From Pseudomonadota bacterium (GTDB taxonomy: Bacteria > Pseudomonadota > Alphaproteobacteria > Dongiales > Dongiaceae), in contig JACPDN010000012.1 in NCBI GenBank assembly GCA_016183985.1, positions 1 through 64,000 on the forward strand: a DNA stretch of 64,000 nucleotides, read 5' to 3'. Positions 16,838-26,702 of the stretch are shown here, piece after piece. A program made the translations under genes and the position numbers. A model generated the notes under the pieces. That model did no database searches. It saw only the letters and a program-made list of their open reading frames with translations, and was not told the DNA's origin. Numbering within the stretch: position 1 is the stretch's first letter; each line of letters opens with the position of its first letter.

Positions 16838-18089
16838 TTTGGGAATGAGGGGCCGCGTCCATGTGATCGGCGCGGGCCTTGCCGGGCTTGCGGCGGCGAC
16901 GCGTCTCGCGCGCGCCGGGCGGAGGGTGACGCTCTATGAAGCCGCACAACAGGCTGGCGGCCGCTGCCGTTCCTATGATGATGCAGAGCTCGGCTGCCGC
17001 ATCGACAACGGCAATCATCTCATCGTCAGCGGCAATGTCGCCGCCATGGCCTATATTTCCGAGATCGGCGCCGCTTCGACATTCGCATCCCAGGACAAGG
17101 CCGTCTATCCGTTCATCGATCTTGAGACCGGCGAGCGCTGGTCGGTGCGTCCGACCGAGGGCTTGATGCCATGGTGGCTGCTGGTGCCAAGCCGCCGCAC
17201 GAAGGGAACGTCACTGCTCGACTATCTCGATGCCGAGAAACTGGCACGGGCGGGCGAGCAAGCCGTCGTCACCGATGTCGTCGACAAACGGAAGATCGCT
17301 TTCCGCCGGCTCTGGGCGCCGCTTTGCGTCGCGGCCCTCAATACGGCGCCGGAGGAAGCCTCCGCTCGATTGCTGGGTCGGTTGTTCAAGGACACGTTCG
17401 GGCAGGGCGGGGCGGCGTTGCACCCGCTTTTTGCGCATGAGGGGCTTTCGGAGAGCCTGGTCGATCCGGCCTTGGGGCAGCTTGCAGCGAAAGGTGCCGA
17501 AGTGTTGTTCGGCCATCGCCTGCGGGCGCTGACATTCAGCAATGACGCCGTGACGCATCTCGATTTCGGCAAGGTGGAAGTGGCTTTGGCGCCTGGGGAT
17601 GAGGTCGTGTTGGCCGTCACGGCGCCGGTGGCTGCGGACCTGCTGCCGGATCTTGTCGCTCCCGACGCCTTCCGCGCGATTATCAATGCGCATTTCCGCT
17701 GGTCCGGTGCCGTGCCATCGCAGCCCTTTGTCGGCGTCATCGGCGGAACCGCCGAATGGGTCTTTGTGAAGCCCGGCATTCTTTCCACCACAACCTCGGC
17801 AGCCGAGGCGATCATCGATCTGCCGGCGGAGGAATTGGCGGCGCGTTTGTGGCGGGATGTGGCGGCTGCCTGCGATCTGGACGCTGCGCCGTTGCCGACC
17901 TGGCGCGTCGTGAAGGAGAAGCGGGCGACCTTCGCGGCAACGCCCGCGCAGCTGCGGCGGCGGCCCGGTCCCAAGACATCATGGTCCAATCTGGTTCTTG
18001 CCGGTGATTGGACCGATACAGGCTGGCCGTCGACGATCGAGGGCGCCATCCAATCCGGCTTTACTGCCGCAGCTGCTCTTGCCGCATGA
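16824..18089 (+). CDS. hpnE: Hydroxysqualene dehydroxylase HpnE
   Basis: The 421-residue FAD-dependent amine-oxidase-fold protein starts with the dinucleotide-binding motif VIGAGLAGLAAATRLARAG and LYEA, followed by QAGGRCRS, and ends with the flavin-binding LAGDWTDTGWPSTIEGAIQSG. HpnE reduces hydroxysqualene to squalene. The chosen ATG overlaps hpnD by 14 nt; an ATG at 16845 (MRGRVHVIGAG) avoids the overlap and is a real alternative. Its stop overlaps the next ATG as ATGA. No squalene-hopene cyclase gene is in this window. Confidence 0.92.
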   Translation: MASSDLGMRGRVHVIGAGLAGLAAATRLARAGRRVTLYEAAQQAGGRCRSYDDAELGCRIDNGNHLIVSGNVAAMAYISEIGAASTFASQDKAVYPFIDLETGERWSVRPTEGLMPWWLLVPSRRTKGTSLLDYLDAEKLARAGEQAVVTDVVDKRKIAFRRLWAPLCVAALNTAPEEASARLLGRLFKDTFGQGGAALHPLFAHEGLSESLVDPALGQLAAKGAEVLFGHRLRALTFSNDAVTHLDFGKVEVALAPGDEVVLAVTAPVAADLLPDLVAPDAFRAIINAHFRWSGAVPSQPFVGVIGGTAEWVFVKPGILSTTTSAAEAIIDLPAEELAARLWRDVAAACDLDAAPLPTWRVVKEKRATFAATPAQLRRRPGPKTSWSNLVLAGDWTDTGWPSTIEGAIQSGFTAAAALAA

Positions 18090-18865
18090 GCTTCCGGCCG
18101 CTTTCCTGCCTGTCGCAAGTGGAGCGGGAGGTGGCGGAAAGACTGTTGAGCGCAAACCCTGTCCTGTCGCTTTATTGGACGACAGGCATCGAGGATCTGG
18201 CGCGTGGCATCGATAACCGGCTCGTGCACATCGCTGCGGGTGATGCTGGCATCATTTTCGGTGCCGCTTTCGGCGACCTCACCGTCTTCTCCTTCTGTGG
18301 CGCGCTGGAAGATGCCGATATCGCGCACTGCATAGCCGTTCCGGGCGCCGTCGAGCTGCATGTACCTGAGGCGGAGGCCGCTCGTTATGCGGCCATCGCC
18401 GGCGGGCGGTGGCGGCAATCGCGCGAGATGCTGCTGATGGCGTCGCCGGCCATGACGCACAATGATGCGAGTGGGGATTGTCGGGATCTGACGATCGAGG
18501 GGGTGTCGGAAGTTGCGGCCTTCTACCGCAGGCACTATCCGGAAACCGTGTTCGATGACTACATGCTGTCCATGCCATTCGTCGGGGCCTTCGCTGGCGG
18601 CCGACTGGTTGCTTGTGCTGGAACGATTGCCATGGCGGAACGTTTGCACAGCGCGCTGATCGGGCATTTCGTGACGGCACCGGATTTTCGCGGAAAAGGT
18701 TATGCCGTGCGTCTTGGGTGCCTGCTGCTCGATCGCTTGGCGCGGCGCGGTTTCGGTCGGGCATATCTTGCGACGACATCGGAAAACGGCGGCGCCATCA
18801 GGGCCTATGAAAAGCTTGGATTTGTGCCCATCGACAAGCTGATCCAGATTGACCTAATGCCCTGA
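18086..18865 (+). CDS. GNAT-family N-acetyltransferase, coupled to hpnE
   Basis: The 259-residue protein has a C-terminal GNAT domain: GHFVTAPDFRGKGYAVRLG is the acetyl-CoA loop, followed by ATTSENGGAIRAYEKLGF. The N-terminal 110 residues are a second, weaker domain of unknown role. The start at 18086 is chosen because it overlaps the hpnE stop as ATGA; 26 codons of open frame upstream lie inside hpnE. Tight coupling suggests expression with hopanoid genes, but the substrate cannot be read from sequence. Confidence 0.8.
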   Translation: MSFRPLSCLSQVEREVAERLLSANPVLSLYWTTGIEDLARGIDNRLVHIAAGDAGIIFGAAFGDLTVFSFCGALEDADIAHCIAVPGAVELHVPEAEAARYAAIAGGRWRQSREMLLMASPAMTHNDASGDCRDLTIEGVSEVAAFYRRHYPETVFDDYMLSMPFVGAFAGGRLVACAGTIAMAERLHSALIGHFVTAPDFRGKGYAVRLGCLLLDRLARRGFGRAYLATTSENGGAIRAYEKLGFVPIDKLIQIDLMP

Positions 18866-18974
18866 TTTTCTGGGGTTATTGGCGCATCAACTACCCCGTT
18901 GGTGATACTTTCAATCGCTCCATGCGGCGCGTATACTCCGGCCGAATTTGCAACACCAGCAAGGATTTCGCATC

Positions 18975-20462
18975 ATGACCCAAGCCGCTATGAAGGCGCA
19001 GAAATTCGTCCTGCCGATCAAAGACCAGGGCCTGTTCCGGCAGCAATGCTACATCAACGGCCAGTGGGTCGATGCGGATTCGGGCAAGACGGTCGAGGTC
19101 ACCAATCCGGCGACCGGCGAAGTCATCGGCACCATCCCGAACATGGGTGCGGCCGAGACCAAGCGCGCGATCGAGGCAGCCAACGCCGCCTGGGGCGGCT
19201 GGCGCAAGAAGACGGCCAAGGAGCGCGCCAATCTGCTGCGTCAATGGTTCAACCTGATGATGGCGGCACAGGAAGATCTGGCGATCATCCTCACCGCCGA
19301 ACAGGGCAAGCCGTTGGCCGAAGCGAAGGGCGAGATCGCCTATGGCGCCGCCTATATCGAGTGGTTCGCCGAGGAAGCCAAGCGCATCTATGGCGACATC
19401 ATCCCGCCGCACCAGGGCGATAAACGCATCGTCGTCACCAAGGAGCCGGTCGGCGTCGTTGCGGCGATCACGCCCTGGAACTTCCCCAATGCGATGGGCA
19501 CGCGCAAGGCAGCGCCGGCGATGGCCGCGGGTTGCCCGGTCGTCATGAAGCCTGCCTCGCAGACGCCGTTCTCGACGCTGGCGATTGCCGTGCTGGCGGA
19601 GCGGGCCGGCATTCCCGCCGGCGTTCTCAACGTGGTGACGGGTTCGGCCTCGGCCATCGGTGGCGAAATGACCGGCAACCCGATCGTGCGCAAGCTGACA
19701 TTCACCGGCTCGACCGAGATCGGCAAGCTCCTCATGAAGCAATGCGCCGACACGGTGAAGAAGACCTCGATGGAACTGGGCGGCAATGCCCCGTTCATCG
19801 TCTTCGACGATGCCGACCTCGACGCCGCGGTCGAAGGCGCCATGATGTCGAAGTTCCGCAACACCGGCCAGACCTGCGTCTGCGCCAACCGCATCTATGT
19901 GCAGGATGCGGTCTATGACGCCTTTGCCGAGAAGCTCAAAGCCGCGGTCGCCAAGATGAAGATCGGCGACGGCCTCAAGGGTGAAACGCAGCAGGGCCCG
20001 CTCATCGACATGAAGGCCGTGGCGAAGGTCGAGGAGCATATCGCCGACGCCGTTGCCAAGGGCGCCAAGGTCGCCATGGGCGGTAAGCGTCATGCGCTGG
20101 GTGGCAGCTTCTTTGAACCCACCATCCTGACCGGGGTCACGCCGCAAATGGCGGTGGCGAAGGAAGAGACCTTTGGTCCGCTGGCGCCGCTCTTCCGCTT
20201 CAAGACGGAAGAAGAGGTGATCAAGATGGCCAACGACACCGAGTTCGGCCTTGCCTCCTATTTCTACGCCCGCGATCTCGGCCGCGTCTGGCGTGTCGCC
20301 GAGGCGGTCGAATATGGCATCGTCGGTATCAACACCGGCATCATCTCAAGTGAAGTGGCGCCCTTCGGCGGCGTCAAGGAATCGGGTAACGGCCGCGAAG
20401 GCTCGAAATACGGCATCGAGGATTACCTCGAGATCAAATACATGTGCATGGGCGGCATCTAA
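18975..20462 (+). CDS. gabD: NAD(P)-dependent succinate-semialdehyde dehydrogenase (GabD-like)
   Basis: The 495-residue aldehyde dehydrogenase has [13 protein letters not shown] (catalytic Glu267) and GQTCVCANR with catalytic Cys301 and the second Cys303 that forms the redox pair known in GabD enzymes. The ending [20 protein letters not shown] is also typical. It should oxidise succinate semialdehyde (or glutarate semialdehyde) to the diacid. The start at 18975 has AAGGA about 9 nt upstream; an earlier ATG at 18948 is less likely. No gabT or GABA transporter is adjacent, and it ends in its own terminator. Confidence 0.88.
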   Translation: MTQAAMKAQKFVLPIKDQGLFRQQCYINGQWVDADSGKTVEVTNPATGEVIGTIPNMGAAETKRAIEAANAAWGGWRKKTAKERANLLRQWFNLMMAAQEDLAIILTAEQGKPLAEAKGEIAYGAAYIEWFAEEAKRIYGDIIPPHQGDKRIVVTKEPVGVVAAITPWNFPNAMGTRKAAPAMAAGCPVVMKPASQTPFSTLAIAVLAERAGIPAGVLNVVTGSASAIGGEMTGNPIVRKLTFTGSTEIGKLLMKQCADTVKKTSMELGGNAPFIVFDDADLDAAVEGAMMSKFRNTGQTCVCANRIYVQDAVYDAFAEKLKAAVAKMKIGDGLKGETQQGPLIDMKAVAKVEEHIADAVAKGAKVAMGGKRHALGGSFFEPTILTGVTPQMAVAKEETFGPLAPLFRFKTEEEVIKMANDTEFGLASYFYARDLGRVWRVAEAVEYGIVGINTGIISSEVAPFGGVKESGNGREGSKYGIEDYLEIKYMCMGGI

Positions 20463-20495
20463 GCGGCCCTGCATCAAATCCTATCGGCTGAAGCG

Positions 20496-20528
20496 CCCGC
20501 TCCCTGCATCGGCAGGGGGCGGGTTTTT
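20496..20528 (+). terminator. Intrinsic terminator after gabD
   Basis: CCCGCTCCCTGC (20496-20507) pairs with GCAGGGGGCGGG (20512-20523), with one G-T wobble, around ATCG, followed by TTTTT (20524-20528). It lies 33 nt after the gabD stop and separates that gene from the binding-protein gene at 20610. Confidence 0.92.
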
Positions 20529-20609
20529 CATTGGCTGCATGGGAAAGCGGTCATCGTGCCAATCCGCCGGTTGCATGTTACTGTATTCCGTCAAGCCACG
20601 GAGCCTCGA

Positions 20610-21413
20610 ATGCCTTTCGGGCGGAAGTTGAGCCGATTTCTGTTGATCGCATTTTGCACCTTGGTGGCCATGCCGGCATTTGCCGATTGCCGCTCAGCTC
20701 TCAACGGTCGCGAACTTGTCTGGGCGTGGAATGAGTGGGTTCCCTATGCCTATGCAGGTGAGAGCGACAAGCCGCTGGGATTTGATGTCGATCTCGTGAG
20801 CCGCATTCTGGATGACGCGGGCTGCCCATATCGCTTCGTCAATCAGCCCGCCAAGCGCGCGCAACAGGGCCTGCGCGATGGGTCGGTCGATATGATGGCG
20901 GCTGCGTCGATCACGCCGGAGCGTGAACTTTTCAGCCGGTTCTCCGAGGCCTATCGGGACGAGCGTATCGTCCTGTTTGTCCTGGCGGGGCGCGCCGAGG
21001 CGCTGGGGGGCCTGACACTGGACGATGCTGCCGAGCGCCGGCTGCACCTCGCGGCCGGTCTCGGCGGCTGGTACGGCAAGACCTATGAAACGCACAGCGC
21101 TGACCTGCAGAAGGCGGGGTTGCTGCTCCTGACCGGCGATCTCGAAGGCCGCCTGCGCATGCTGGGCAGCGGGCGGGTGGATCTGGTGATCGAGGATCAG
21201 GTCGCCGGCATCGCGACGGCACGTCAATTGGGGCTGGAGCACCGTCTTGCCGTGCTGCCAAACCCGATGAACAGCGACCCGGTTTCACTGATGTTCAGCC
21301 GGCAAAGTGTGCCGGCTGAAGTGGTGACACTGATCGATCAGGCAATCGAGCGGCAAAAGCAAAGCCCCGACTACCAGCAGATCGTCGCCCAATACACCAG
21401 ACTGTCAAACTGA
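20610..21413 (+). CDS. Periplasmic solute-binding protein, family 3 type
   Basis: The 267-residue protein has a signal peptide (basic start MPFGRKLSR, hydrophobic core LLIAFCTLVAMP, cleavage likely after AFA) and the type II binding-protein fold signature: WNEWVPYAYAGESDKPLGFDVDLVSRI, then a conserved GSVDMMAAASITPER. Such proteins bind amino acids or small polar solutes. No ABC permease or ATPase gene is adjacent, so it may work with a distant transporter or as a sensor. The start has CGGAG 6 nt upstream; an in-frame ATG at 20556 would hide the signal peptide. Confidence 0.83.
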   Translation: MPFGRKLSRFLLIAFCTLVAMPAFADCRSALNGRELVWAWNEWVPYAYAGESDKPLGFDVDLVSRILDDAGCPYRFVNQPAKRAQQGLRDGSVDMMAAASITPERELFSRFSEAYRDERIVLFVLAGRAEALGGLTLDDAAERRLHLAAGLGGWYGKTYETHSADLQKAGLLLLTGDLEGRLRMLGSGRVDLVIEDQVAGIATARQLGLEHRLAVLPNPMNSDPVSLMFSRQSVPAEVVTLIDQAIERQKQSPDYQQIVAQYTRLSN

Positions 21414-21422
21414 CCCTGGTGC

Positions 21423-22817
21423 CTAGCCGAGCGGCGCGTCCTTAAGGCGGGCCATCGCCTCATCCTTGCCGAGAATCTCCATCACCTCGAAGATCGGTGG
21501 TGACTGGGTGGATCCGGTGAGGGCCGCCCGTAGCGGCTGGGCAGCGGCACCCAGCTTCACGCCGGCACTTTCGGCAAAGGCACGGGCCGTTTCCTCCAGC
21601 GACGCTGCCTGCCAGTTGTCGGCGCGGGCATAGGTATCGATCAGCTTCGGCATCAGGCCGACCGTCTCTGGCGTCGTCAGGATCGCCTTTGCCTTGTCGG
21701 TGAAGGGCAACGGCCGTGCCTGCACGTAGAAAGCTGAATTCTCGGCAAGCTCCTTCAAATTCTTGGCACGGCTCTTTAGGCCGGGCATGGCGCGGGTCAG
21801 CAACGCGATCCCGCCCGCATCGCTTGCCTTGCCCAGGCGATCGGCAACGGCTTTCGCGAGTTCGGCATCGTCCGACTGGCGCATGTAATGGCCATTGAGA
21901 TTGTCGAGCTTGGCGAAGTCGAAGCGCGAGGGCGAACGGCCGATGCCGGAAAGCTCGAACCATTCAATCGCCTGCTCGGTCGAGATGATCTCATCATCGC
22001 CGTGCCCCCAGCCGAGGCGCAGCAGGTAGTTGCGCAACGCCACGGGCAGATAGCCCATATCGCGGTAAGCCTCGACGCCGAGCGCGCCGTGGCGCTTGGA
22101 AAGTTTCGCTCCGTCCGGCCCATGGATCAGCGGGATATGGCTGAAATGCGGTGCTTCCCAGCCCATCGAGTCATAGATCTGACGCTGGCGGAACGTGTTG
22201 GTGAGGTGATCGTCGCCGCGGATGACATGGGTGATGCCCATGTCATGATCGTCGACCACCACCGACAACATATAGGTGGGCGTTCCGTCCGAGCGCAGCA
22301 GCACCATGTCATCAAGCTGTTCATTGGCAACGCGCACTTCACCCTGCACGCCGTCGACGACGATCGTCTCGCCGACCTGGGGCGCCTTGAGGCGGATCAC
22401 CGGCTTCACACCGGCCGGGGCATCCTTAGGGTCGCGGTCGCGCCAGCGGCCGTCATATTTCATTGGCTTGCCGGCAGCTTGGGCAGCCTTGCGCATCTCG
22501 TCCAGTTCCTCGGGCGAGCAATAGCAGCGATAGGCCTTGCCGGCTTCAAGCATCTGCAGGACGACTTCGGCGTGGCGCGGGGCGCGAGCAAATTGATAGG
22601 TGATCTCGCCATCCCAGCCGAGACCCAGCCATTTCAGGCCATCGATGATCGCCTCGATGGCCGCTTCGGTCGAGCGTACGCGGTCGGTATCCTCGATCCG
22701 GAGATGGAAGATGCCCTTGTGGTGGCGCGCATAGAGCCAGTTGAAGAGAGCGGTGCGGGCCCCGCCGATGTGCAGGAAGCCGGTCGGCGAGGGGGCGAAA
22801 CGGGTGACGACGGTCAT
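21423..22817 (-). CDS. gltX: Glutamate--tRNA ligase
   Basis: The 464-residue class I synthetase carries the HIGH-type motif ([23 protein letters not shown] at residues 16-19) and the KMSKS-type motif AKLSKRHG. Between them lies a [12 protein letters not shown] zinc-like region. It charges tRNA-Glu, and in many alphaproteobacteria also tRNA-Gln, which GatCAB then amidates; whether this copy does so cannot be told. It is divergent from comEC, and gltX–comEC–lexA is a recurrent alphaproteobacterial neighbourhood. Confidence 0.96.
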   Translation of the reverse strand: MTVVTRFAPSPTGFLHIGGARTALFNWLYARHHKGIFHLRIEDTDRVRSTEAAIEAIIDGLKWLGLGWDGEITYQFARAPRHAEVVLQMLEAGKAYRCYCSPEELDEMRKAAQAAGKPMKYDGRWRDRDPKDAPAGVKPVIRLKAPQVGETIVVDGVQGEVRVANEQLDDMVLLRSDGTPTYMLSVVVDDHDMGITHVIRGDDHLTNTFRQRQIYDSMGWEAPHFSHIPLIHGPDGAKLSKRHGALGVEAYRDMGYLPVALRNYLLRLGWGHGDDEIISTEQAIEWFELSGIGRSPSRFDFAKLDNLNGHYMRQSDDAELAKAVADRLGKASDAGGIALLTRAMPGLKSRAKNLKELAENSAFYVQARPLPFTDKAKAILTTPETVGLMPKLIDTYARADNWQAASLEETARAFAESAGVKLGAAAQPLRAALTGSTQSPPIFEVMEILGKDEAMARLKDAPLG

Positions 22818-22974
22818 GATGTTGGGTCCGATGGGAGACGTTGATTTTGGCAGGGTTCTAACATGAAAAGCGTGTGGCCGGGCAATGCTTCCGGCGCTAC
22901 CCCGTGGTTCAGGCTACCCAGCATTCAGGCGATCTGCTAGGAGAGATATACAACTTATCGAAGATTAGAAAGTC

Positions 22975-25284
22975 ATGTCCGGCCGCGCCTGGGAATGTTT
23001 GGAGGAGTTTGTCGCCGCCCAGCGCCCGAACTGGCCGGGCTGGGCGGCGGTCGCCTTGGGGGCCGGCATCGCTGTCTATTTCGGCTTGCCGGCGGAACCG
23101 GCGCTTTGGTCGGGGCCAGCCGCCATCCTGGCTTGCGTTGCGTTGGCGGTTCTTGTCAGGCGGCATCCACTGGCACTCATCGCCGTGGCGGCGCTGCTGG
23201 TGGGGAGCATCGGTTTTTCGGTCGCCTGCTGGCGCGCCGAATGGGTGGCGGCACCGCAGCTCAACCGATCACTCTATCGGGCCGAAGTCACGGGGCGCGT
23301 GGTGGAGGTCGAGCTATATCCCGGCAGCCTGCGCGTGACGCTCGACGGCCTGGCGATTTCGACCACCAAGGACGGCGCGCTGGACGCCGCCACCCTGCCG
23401 GCGCGGGTGCGGATCAAGCTCGCCAAGGCCAGTGAAGAAATCCAGATCGGCGATTGGATCAAGGTCGCGGCCGATCTGCAGCCACCGGCACCGCCGGCCA
23501 TGCCGGGCGCCTTCGATTTCCGGCGGCAGGCGTATTTCGAGCGTCTGGGCGGCGTCGGCTTCTCGCTGCAGCCGGCCGTGAAGGTCGAAGCCAGGCGGGT
23601 CCAGGCCTCAGCAATGTCGGCCGTGCTCGATTGGTTCGATGCCTTGCGCCTCACGATCGGGCGGCGCATCCAGGGTGAGCTGCCGGGGGCTACCGGCGCC
23701 ATGGCGATGGCGCTGATCGTCGGCAACCAGACGGCGTTGCGTGCCGATGACGTGCAGGCGATGCGCGATTCCGGCCTGGCGCATCTGACCTCGATCTCCG
23801 GCCTTCATATCGGCCTTGCCGCCGGCATCTTCTTTTTCGGTGTCCGTGCCTTGCTGGCCCTGGTGCCGCCGGTGGCATTGCGCTTCGATATCAAGAAATG
23901 GGCGGCGGTCCTGGCCTTGGGCGGCGCCTTCTTCTATGCGGGGCTGGCCGGCATGCCGGTGCCGACGCAGCGTGCCCTGGTCATGACCGGTGTGTTCTTT
24001 TGCGCCATCCTGCTGGACCGCTCGCCGATTTCGATGCGGGTTATCGCTTTTGCGGCCATCGTCGTCTTGGTGCTGGCGCCCGAGGCGCTGATCGGCGCCA
24101 GCTTCCAGATGTCCTTCGCGGCGGTCCTTGGATTGGTGCGCGTCTTTGATGGTGGCCGCGTGCAGTTCTCGGCCCTGCGCCGTCTCGGCCGCGATGCGCC
24201 GGACCTCTTCGGTCGTATTGTCGGTCTCGCTGAGCGTGGCGGCGTCTGGCTCGGCACCTTGATGGTGACCAGCCTCATTGCCAGCGTGATGACGGCACCA
24301 TATGCCGCCTATCACTTCAACCGGCTGACGCTCTACGGCATCGCCGCCAACATGCTGGCCGTACCGCTGACCGGTTTCTGGATCATGCCGCTGGCAGTCC
24401 TGGCCTTGCTGGCGATGCCGTTCGGGCTGGAGCATTGGCCCTTGGTCGCGATGGGCTGGGGCTGCGATCTCATCATCACCATTGCGCATTGGGTGGCGGA
24501 TTGGACGGGTGCGGTCTTCCTCATCCCGACCATGCCCGTCACGGGCCTGTTGATCGCGAGCCTGGGCCTTGTCTGGCTATGCCTCGTCATCGGGCGGTGG
24601 AAATGGCTGGGGCTGGCCTTGCTGGTGATGGGCTGCCTGTCGCCGGTTACGCAACGCCCACCGGAGATTCTCGCCTTCGCTGGCGGACAGAACAGCCGGC
24701 TGGTGGCGATGCTGGGGCCGGACGGCGCCTATTATTTCAGCTCGACACGGACGGCCAAGATTGCGGCGGAGACCTGGATGCGCCGGATTGCGCAGGAAAA
24801 GCGGCTGCCCTTTCCGCAGCCACCACAACCAGTCATCGCCTTGAACACGCACCAGGCCCGCATCGACGCGATGCGCGCACCAAAAGCGATAGCCGATGTC
24901 GACATGCCGACCTTTGGCGATTGCACCGCTGATTGGTGCCGCTTCGATACCCGGATGGGCTATGTCGCGGTGGCGTTGACGGAGGCGGGGGCAACGCCCG
25001 CCTGCCTGACGGCGCCGCTGGTCATCAGCCTGGAGCCGATTGCGGATCGTTGTCGATCGGCCGAGCGGGTGATCGATTTCTTCGATCTGTGGCGCCACGG
25101 CACGCACGCCATATCGATCAACGCCGACGGCTCATTCGAGGTGACGCGTGCCTTCGATACGGGCGAACGGCCCTGGACCCTGCAACGCTTTGCAAAATCG
25201 GCGCAGCCAATCGAGGCTGCGCCGACCGCGGAAGGTGGGATCAGTACTGGCGCATCAGGCCAATCAGACGACCCTGGATCTTGA
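22975..25284 (+). CDS. comEC: ComEC/Rec2-family DNA-uptake membrane protein
   Basis: The 769-residue protein has N-terminal membrane helices with a DUF4131-type soluble segment (about residues 25-190), then the competence domain with [11 protein letters not shown] and [18 protein letters not shown] and about eight further helices. ComEC forms the inner-membrane channel for single-stranded DNA. The C-terminal region after residue 560 lacks the metallo-beta-lactamase HxHxDH motif found in longer ComEC proteins. Its last 44 nt overlap the 3' end of lexA on the opposite strand. Confidence 0.88.
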   Translation: MSGRAWECLEEFVAAQRPNWPGWAAVALGAGIAVYFGLPAEPALWSGPAAILACVALAVLVRRHPLALIAVAALLVGSIGFSVACWRAEWVAAPQLNRSLYRAEVTGRVVEVELYPGSLRVTLDGLAISTTKDGALDAATLPARVRIKLAKASEEIQIGDWIKVAADLQPPAPPAMPGAFDFRRQAYFERLGGVGFSLQPAVKVEARRVQASAMSAVLDWFDALRLTIGRRIQGELPGATGAMAMALIVGNQTALRADDVQAMRDSGLAHLTSISGLHIGLAAGIFFFGVRALLALVPPVALRFDIKKWAAVLALGGAFFYAGLAGMPVPTQRALVMTGVFFCAILLDRSPISMRVIAFAAIVVLVLAPEALIGASFQMSFAAVLGLVRVFDGGRVQFSALRRLGRDAPDLFGRIVGLAERGGVWLGTLMVTSLIASVMTAPYAAYHFNRLTLYGIAANMLAVPLTGFWIMPLAVLALLAMPFGLEHWPLVAMGWGCDLIITIAHWVADWTGAVFLIPTMPVTGLLIASLGLVWLCLVIGRWKWLGLALLVMGCLSPVTQRPPEILAFAGGQNSRLVAMLGPDGAYYFSSTRTAKIAAETWMRRIAQEKRLPFPQPPQPVIALNTHQARIDAMRAPKAIADVDMPTFGDCTADWCRFDTRMGYVAVALTEAGATPACLTAPLVISLEPIADRCRSAERVIDFFDLWRHGTHAISINADGSFEVTRAFDTGERPWTLQRFAKSAQPIEAAPTAEGGISTGASGQSDDPGS

Positions 25285-25975
25285 CCCGGTCGGGGCCGAA
25301 GATGCGCGTCTTGTGATTGGGATTGGCCGGCTCTAGCGCGATGGAATCGCCCTTGCGGCGCAGGCGCTTCAGTGTGACTTCGTTGTTGTCGACCAGGGCC
25401 ACGACGATGGTGCCGTTCTCGGCATTCTCGCAGCGCTCGATGAGGACGGTGTCGCCCTCATGAATGCCGGCATCGATCATGGAATCGCCTTCGACCGACA
25501 GCGCGTAATGCTCACCACGGCCCAGCATGCCGGCGGGCACGTCGACGGCATTGCTGTTATCGCGCAAGGCTTCGATCGGCGTGCCGGCCGCGATCTTGCC
25601 ATAGAGCGGCAATTGCACGGTATGGCCGGCCTGCGCCACGACGGCGCCGGGCAGGGTCGGCGTGAAATCGCCCTGGATGACACTGGGGGTGAAGCCGCGG
25701 CGCGCCGGTTCGCGATCGGCTGCGGCGGGCGTTGCCGGCGCGGGCTTGCCGCCGACCTGATCCTCGGCGAGGCGCATCACTTCGAGCGCGCGGGCGCGGT
25801 GGGGCAGGCGGCGAATGAAACCGCGTTCCTCGAGGCCCGTGATCAGGCGGTGCACGCCGGATTTCGACTTCAGGCCCAACGCATCCTTCATTTCATCGAA
25901 CGAAGGCGACACGCCGGTCTCGCCGAGACGGTCCTGGATGAATTGCAGCAATTCGCGCTGTTTTCTGGTCAACAT
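25241..25975 (-). CDS. lexA: SOS repressor LexA
   Basis: The 244-residue protein has a winged-helix DNA-binding domain (residues 1-70, [17 protein letters not shown]) and a C-terminal S24 autoprotease. The cleavage site is GKIAAGTP (Ala130-Gly131), with catalytic Ser165 in EGDSM and Lys203 in EVTLKRL. The linker, about residues 72-105, is rich in Pro and Ala and long compared with E. coli (202 residues). The start at 25975 gives the family N-terminus; the frame stays open 49 codons further up to a GTG at 26122, next to the LexA box. Its 3' end overlaps comEC. Confidence 0.96.
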   Translation of the reverse strand: MLTRKQRELLQFIQDRLGETGVSPSFDEMKDALGLKSKSGVHRLITGLEERGFIRRLPHRARALEVMRLAEDQVGGKPAPATPAAADREPARRGFTPSVIQGDFTPTLPGAVVAQAGHTVQLPLYGKIAAGTPIEALRDNSNAVDVPAGMLGRGEHYALSVEGDSMIDAGIHEGDTVLIERCENAENGTIVVALVDNNEVTLKRLRRKGDSIALEPANPNHKTRIFGPDRVKIQGRLIGLMRQY

Positions 25976-26126
25976 GCCCGCACTACCCCTCAAAAAAGGT
26001 GCTGCCGAATCCCATCCCCTTACGGGCATCCGGCTGGTTTCAACGGGATCGCTTGCCCCTGGGACCGACCTGTCTTGGCGTTCTGCCGACATCTTGGATC
26101 GGAACAAACGATCAACTACCACATAT

Positions 26127-26141
26127 GTTCTAGTTTAGTTC
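26127..26141 (-). promoter_or_regulatory. LexA box (GTTC-N7-GTTC) upstream of lexA
   Basis: GTTC (26127-26130), seven bases, then GTTC (26138-26141) is a perfect match to the alphaproteobacterial SOS direct repeat (GAAC-N7-GAAC on the lexA coding strand). It lies about 150 nt upstream of the lexA start at 25975 and about 150 nt upstream of the divergent LprI-like gene at 26293. Autoregulation of lexA is expected from other alphaproteobacteria; control of the divergent gene is possible. Confidence 0.88.
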
Positions 26142-26292
26142 ATGATAAAGTCAAGACCTTACCTTACGGTCGGGCAAGATGCCGCTGTACCGATCGTCCC
26201 ATGGTGCAATCCGAAGTTGAGAATCAGGGCCGCATTTGAGACGCTCCCGCCGGGAGCCGTTGAGGCTCGTTCTGGCATCAGGGAAGTCAAAA

Positions 26293-26685
26293 ATGAGTCT
26301 TTTCAAAGGGCTGGGTATTGCTGTCGTCGGTCTATGCGCATTCATGTCGACCGGCCAGGCGAGGGCGGATTGCGAGGATCCGAAAAACGCGTTCGACGAC
26401 GTCTATTGCTACTCGAAGCTCTATATCGAAGCCGATGCCGATCTCAACAAAGCCTATGGCGGGCTCACGAAGCTGCTCTCGAAAGATGAGAAGGCGACGC
26501 TGAAGAAAGGCGAACTCGCCTGGATGCAAGCCCGCGACGGCAAATGCAGCAAGCAAGAAGGCGACGACAATTTCGTCGACCTCGACTGCGCCGTCGAAGA
26601 AACGCGCAACCGCATCGCCTTCCTCGAAGAACGCACCCAGGAATGCAAAGCCAGCAAATGCCAAGCGAGCAAGCTCGGGGATTAA
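26293..26685 (+). CDS. Secreted LprI/DUF1311-like lysozyme-inhibitor family protein
   Basis: The 130-residue protein has a signal peptide (MSLFKGLGIAVVGLCAFMSTGQARA, cleavage likely after ARA) and a mature domain with the conserved CYSKLYIEADADLNKAYGGL pattern, ELAWMQARDGKC and a paired-cysteine framework (mature Cys in DCED, YCYS, GKCSK, LDCAV, and the two near the C-terminus). Proteins of this family are periplasmic, and some inhibit lysozyme. The start has AGGGAAG 6 nt upstream; an ATG-like start at 26236 would bury the signal peptide. It lies divergent from lexA, downstream of the LexA box. Confidence 0.78.
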   Translation: MSLFKGLGIAVVGLCAFMSTGQARADCEDPKNAFDDVYCYSKLYIEADADLNKAYGGLTKLLSKDEKATLKKGELAWMQARDGKCSKQEGDDNFVDLDCAVEETRNRIAFLEERTQECKASKCQASKLGD

Positions 26686-26702
26686 GGTGCCGGTCTAGCG
26701 CC

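Noticed and set aside
17222-18667. A 481-codon minus-strand frame across hpnE and the GNAT gene
   Set aside because: It spans two real genes that are coupled by ATGA, and its translation is Arg/Ser-rich noise typical of a shadow frame.
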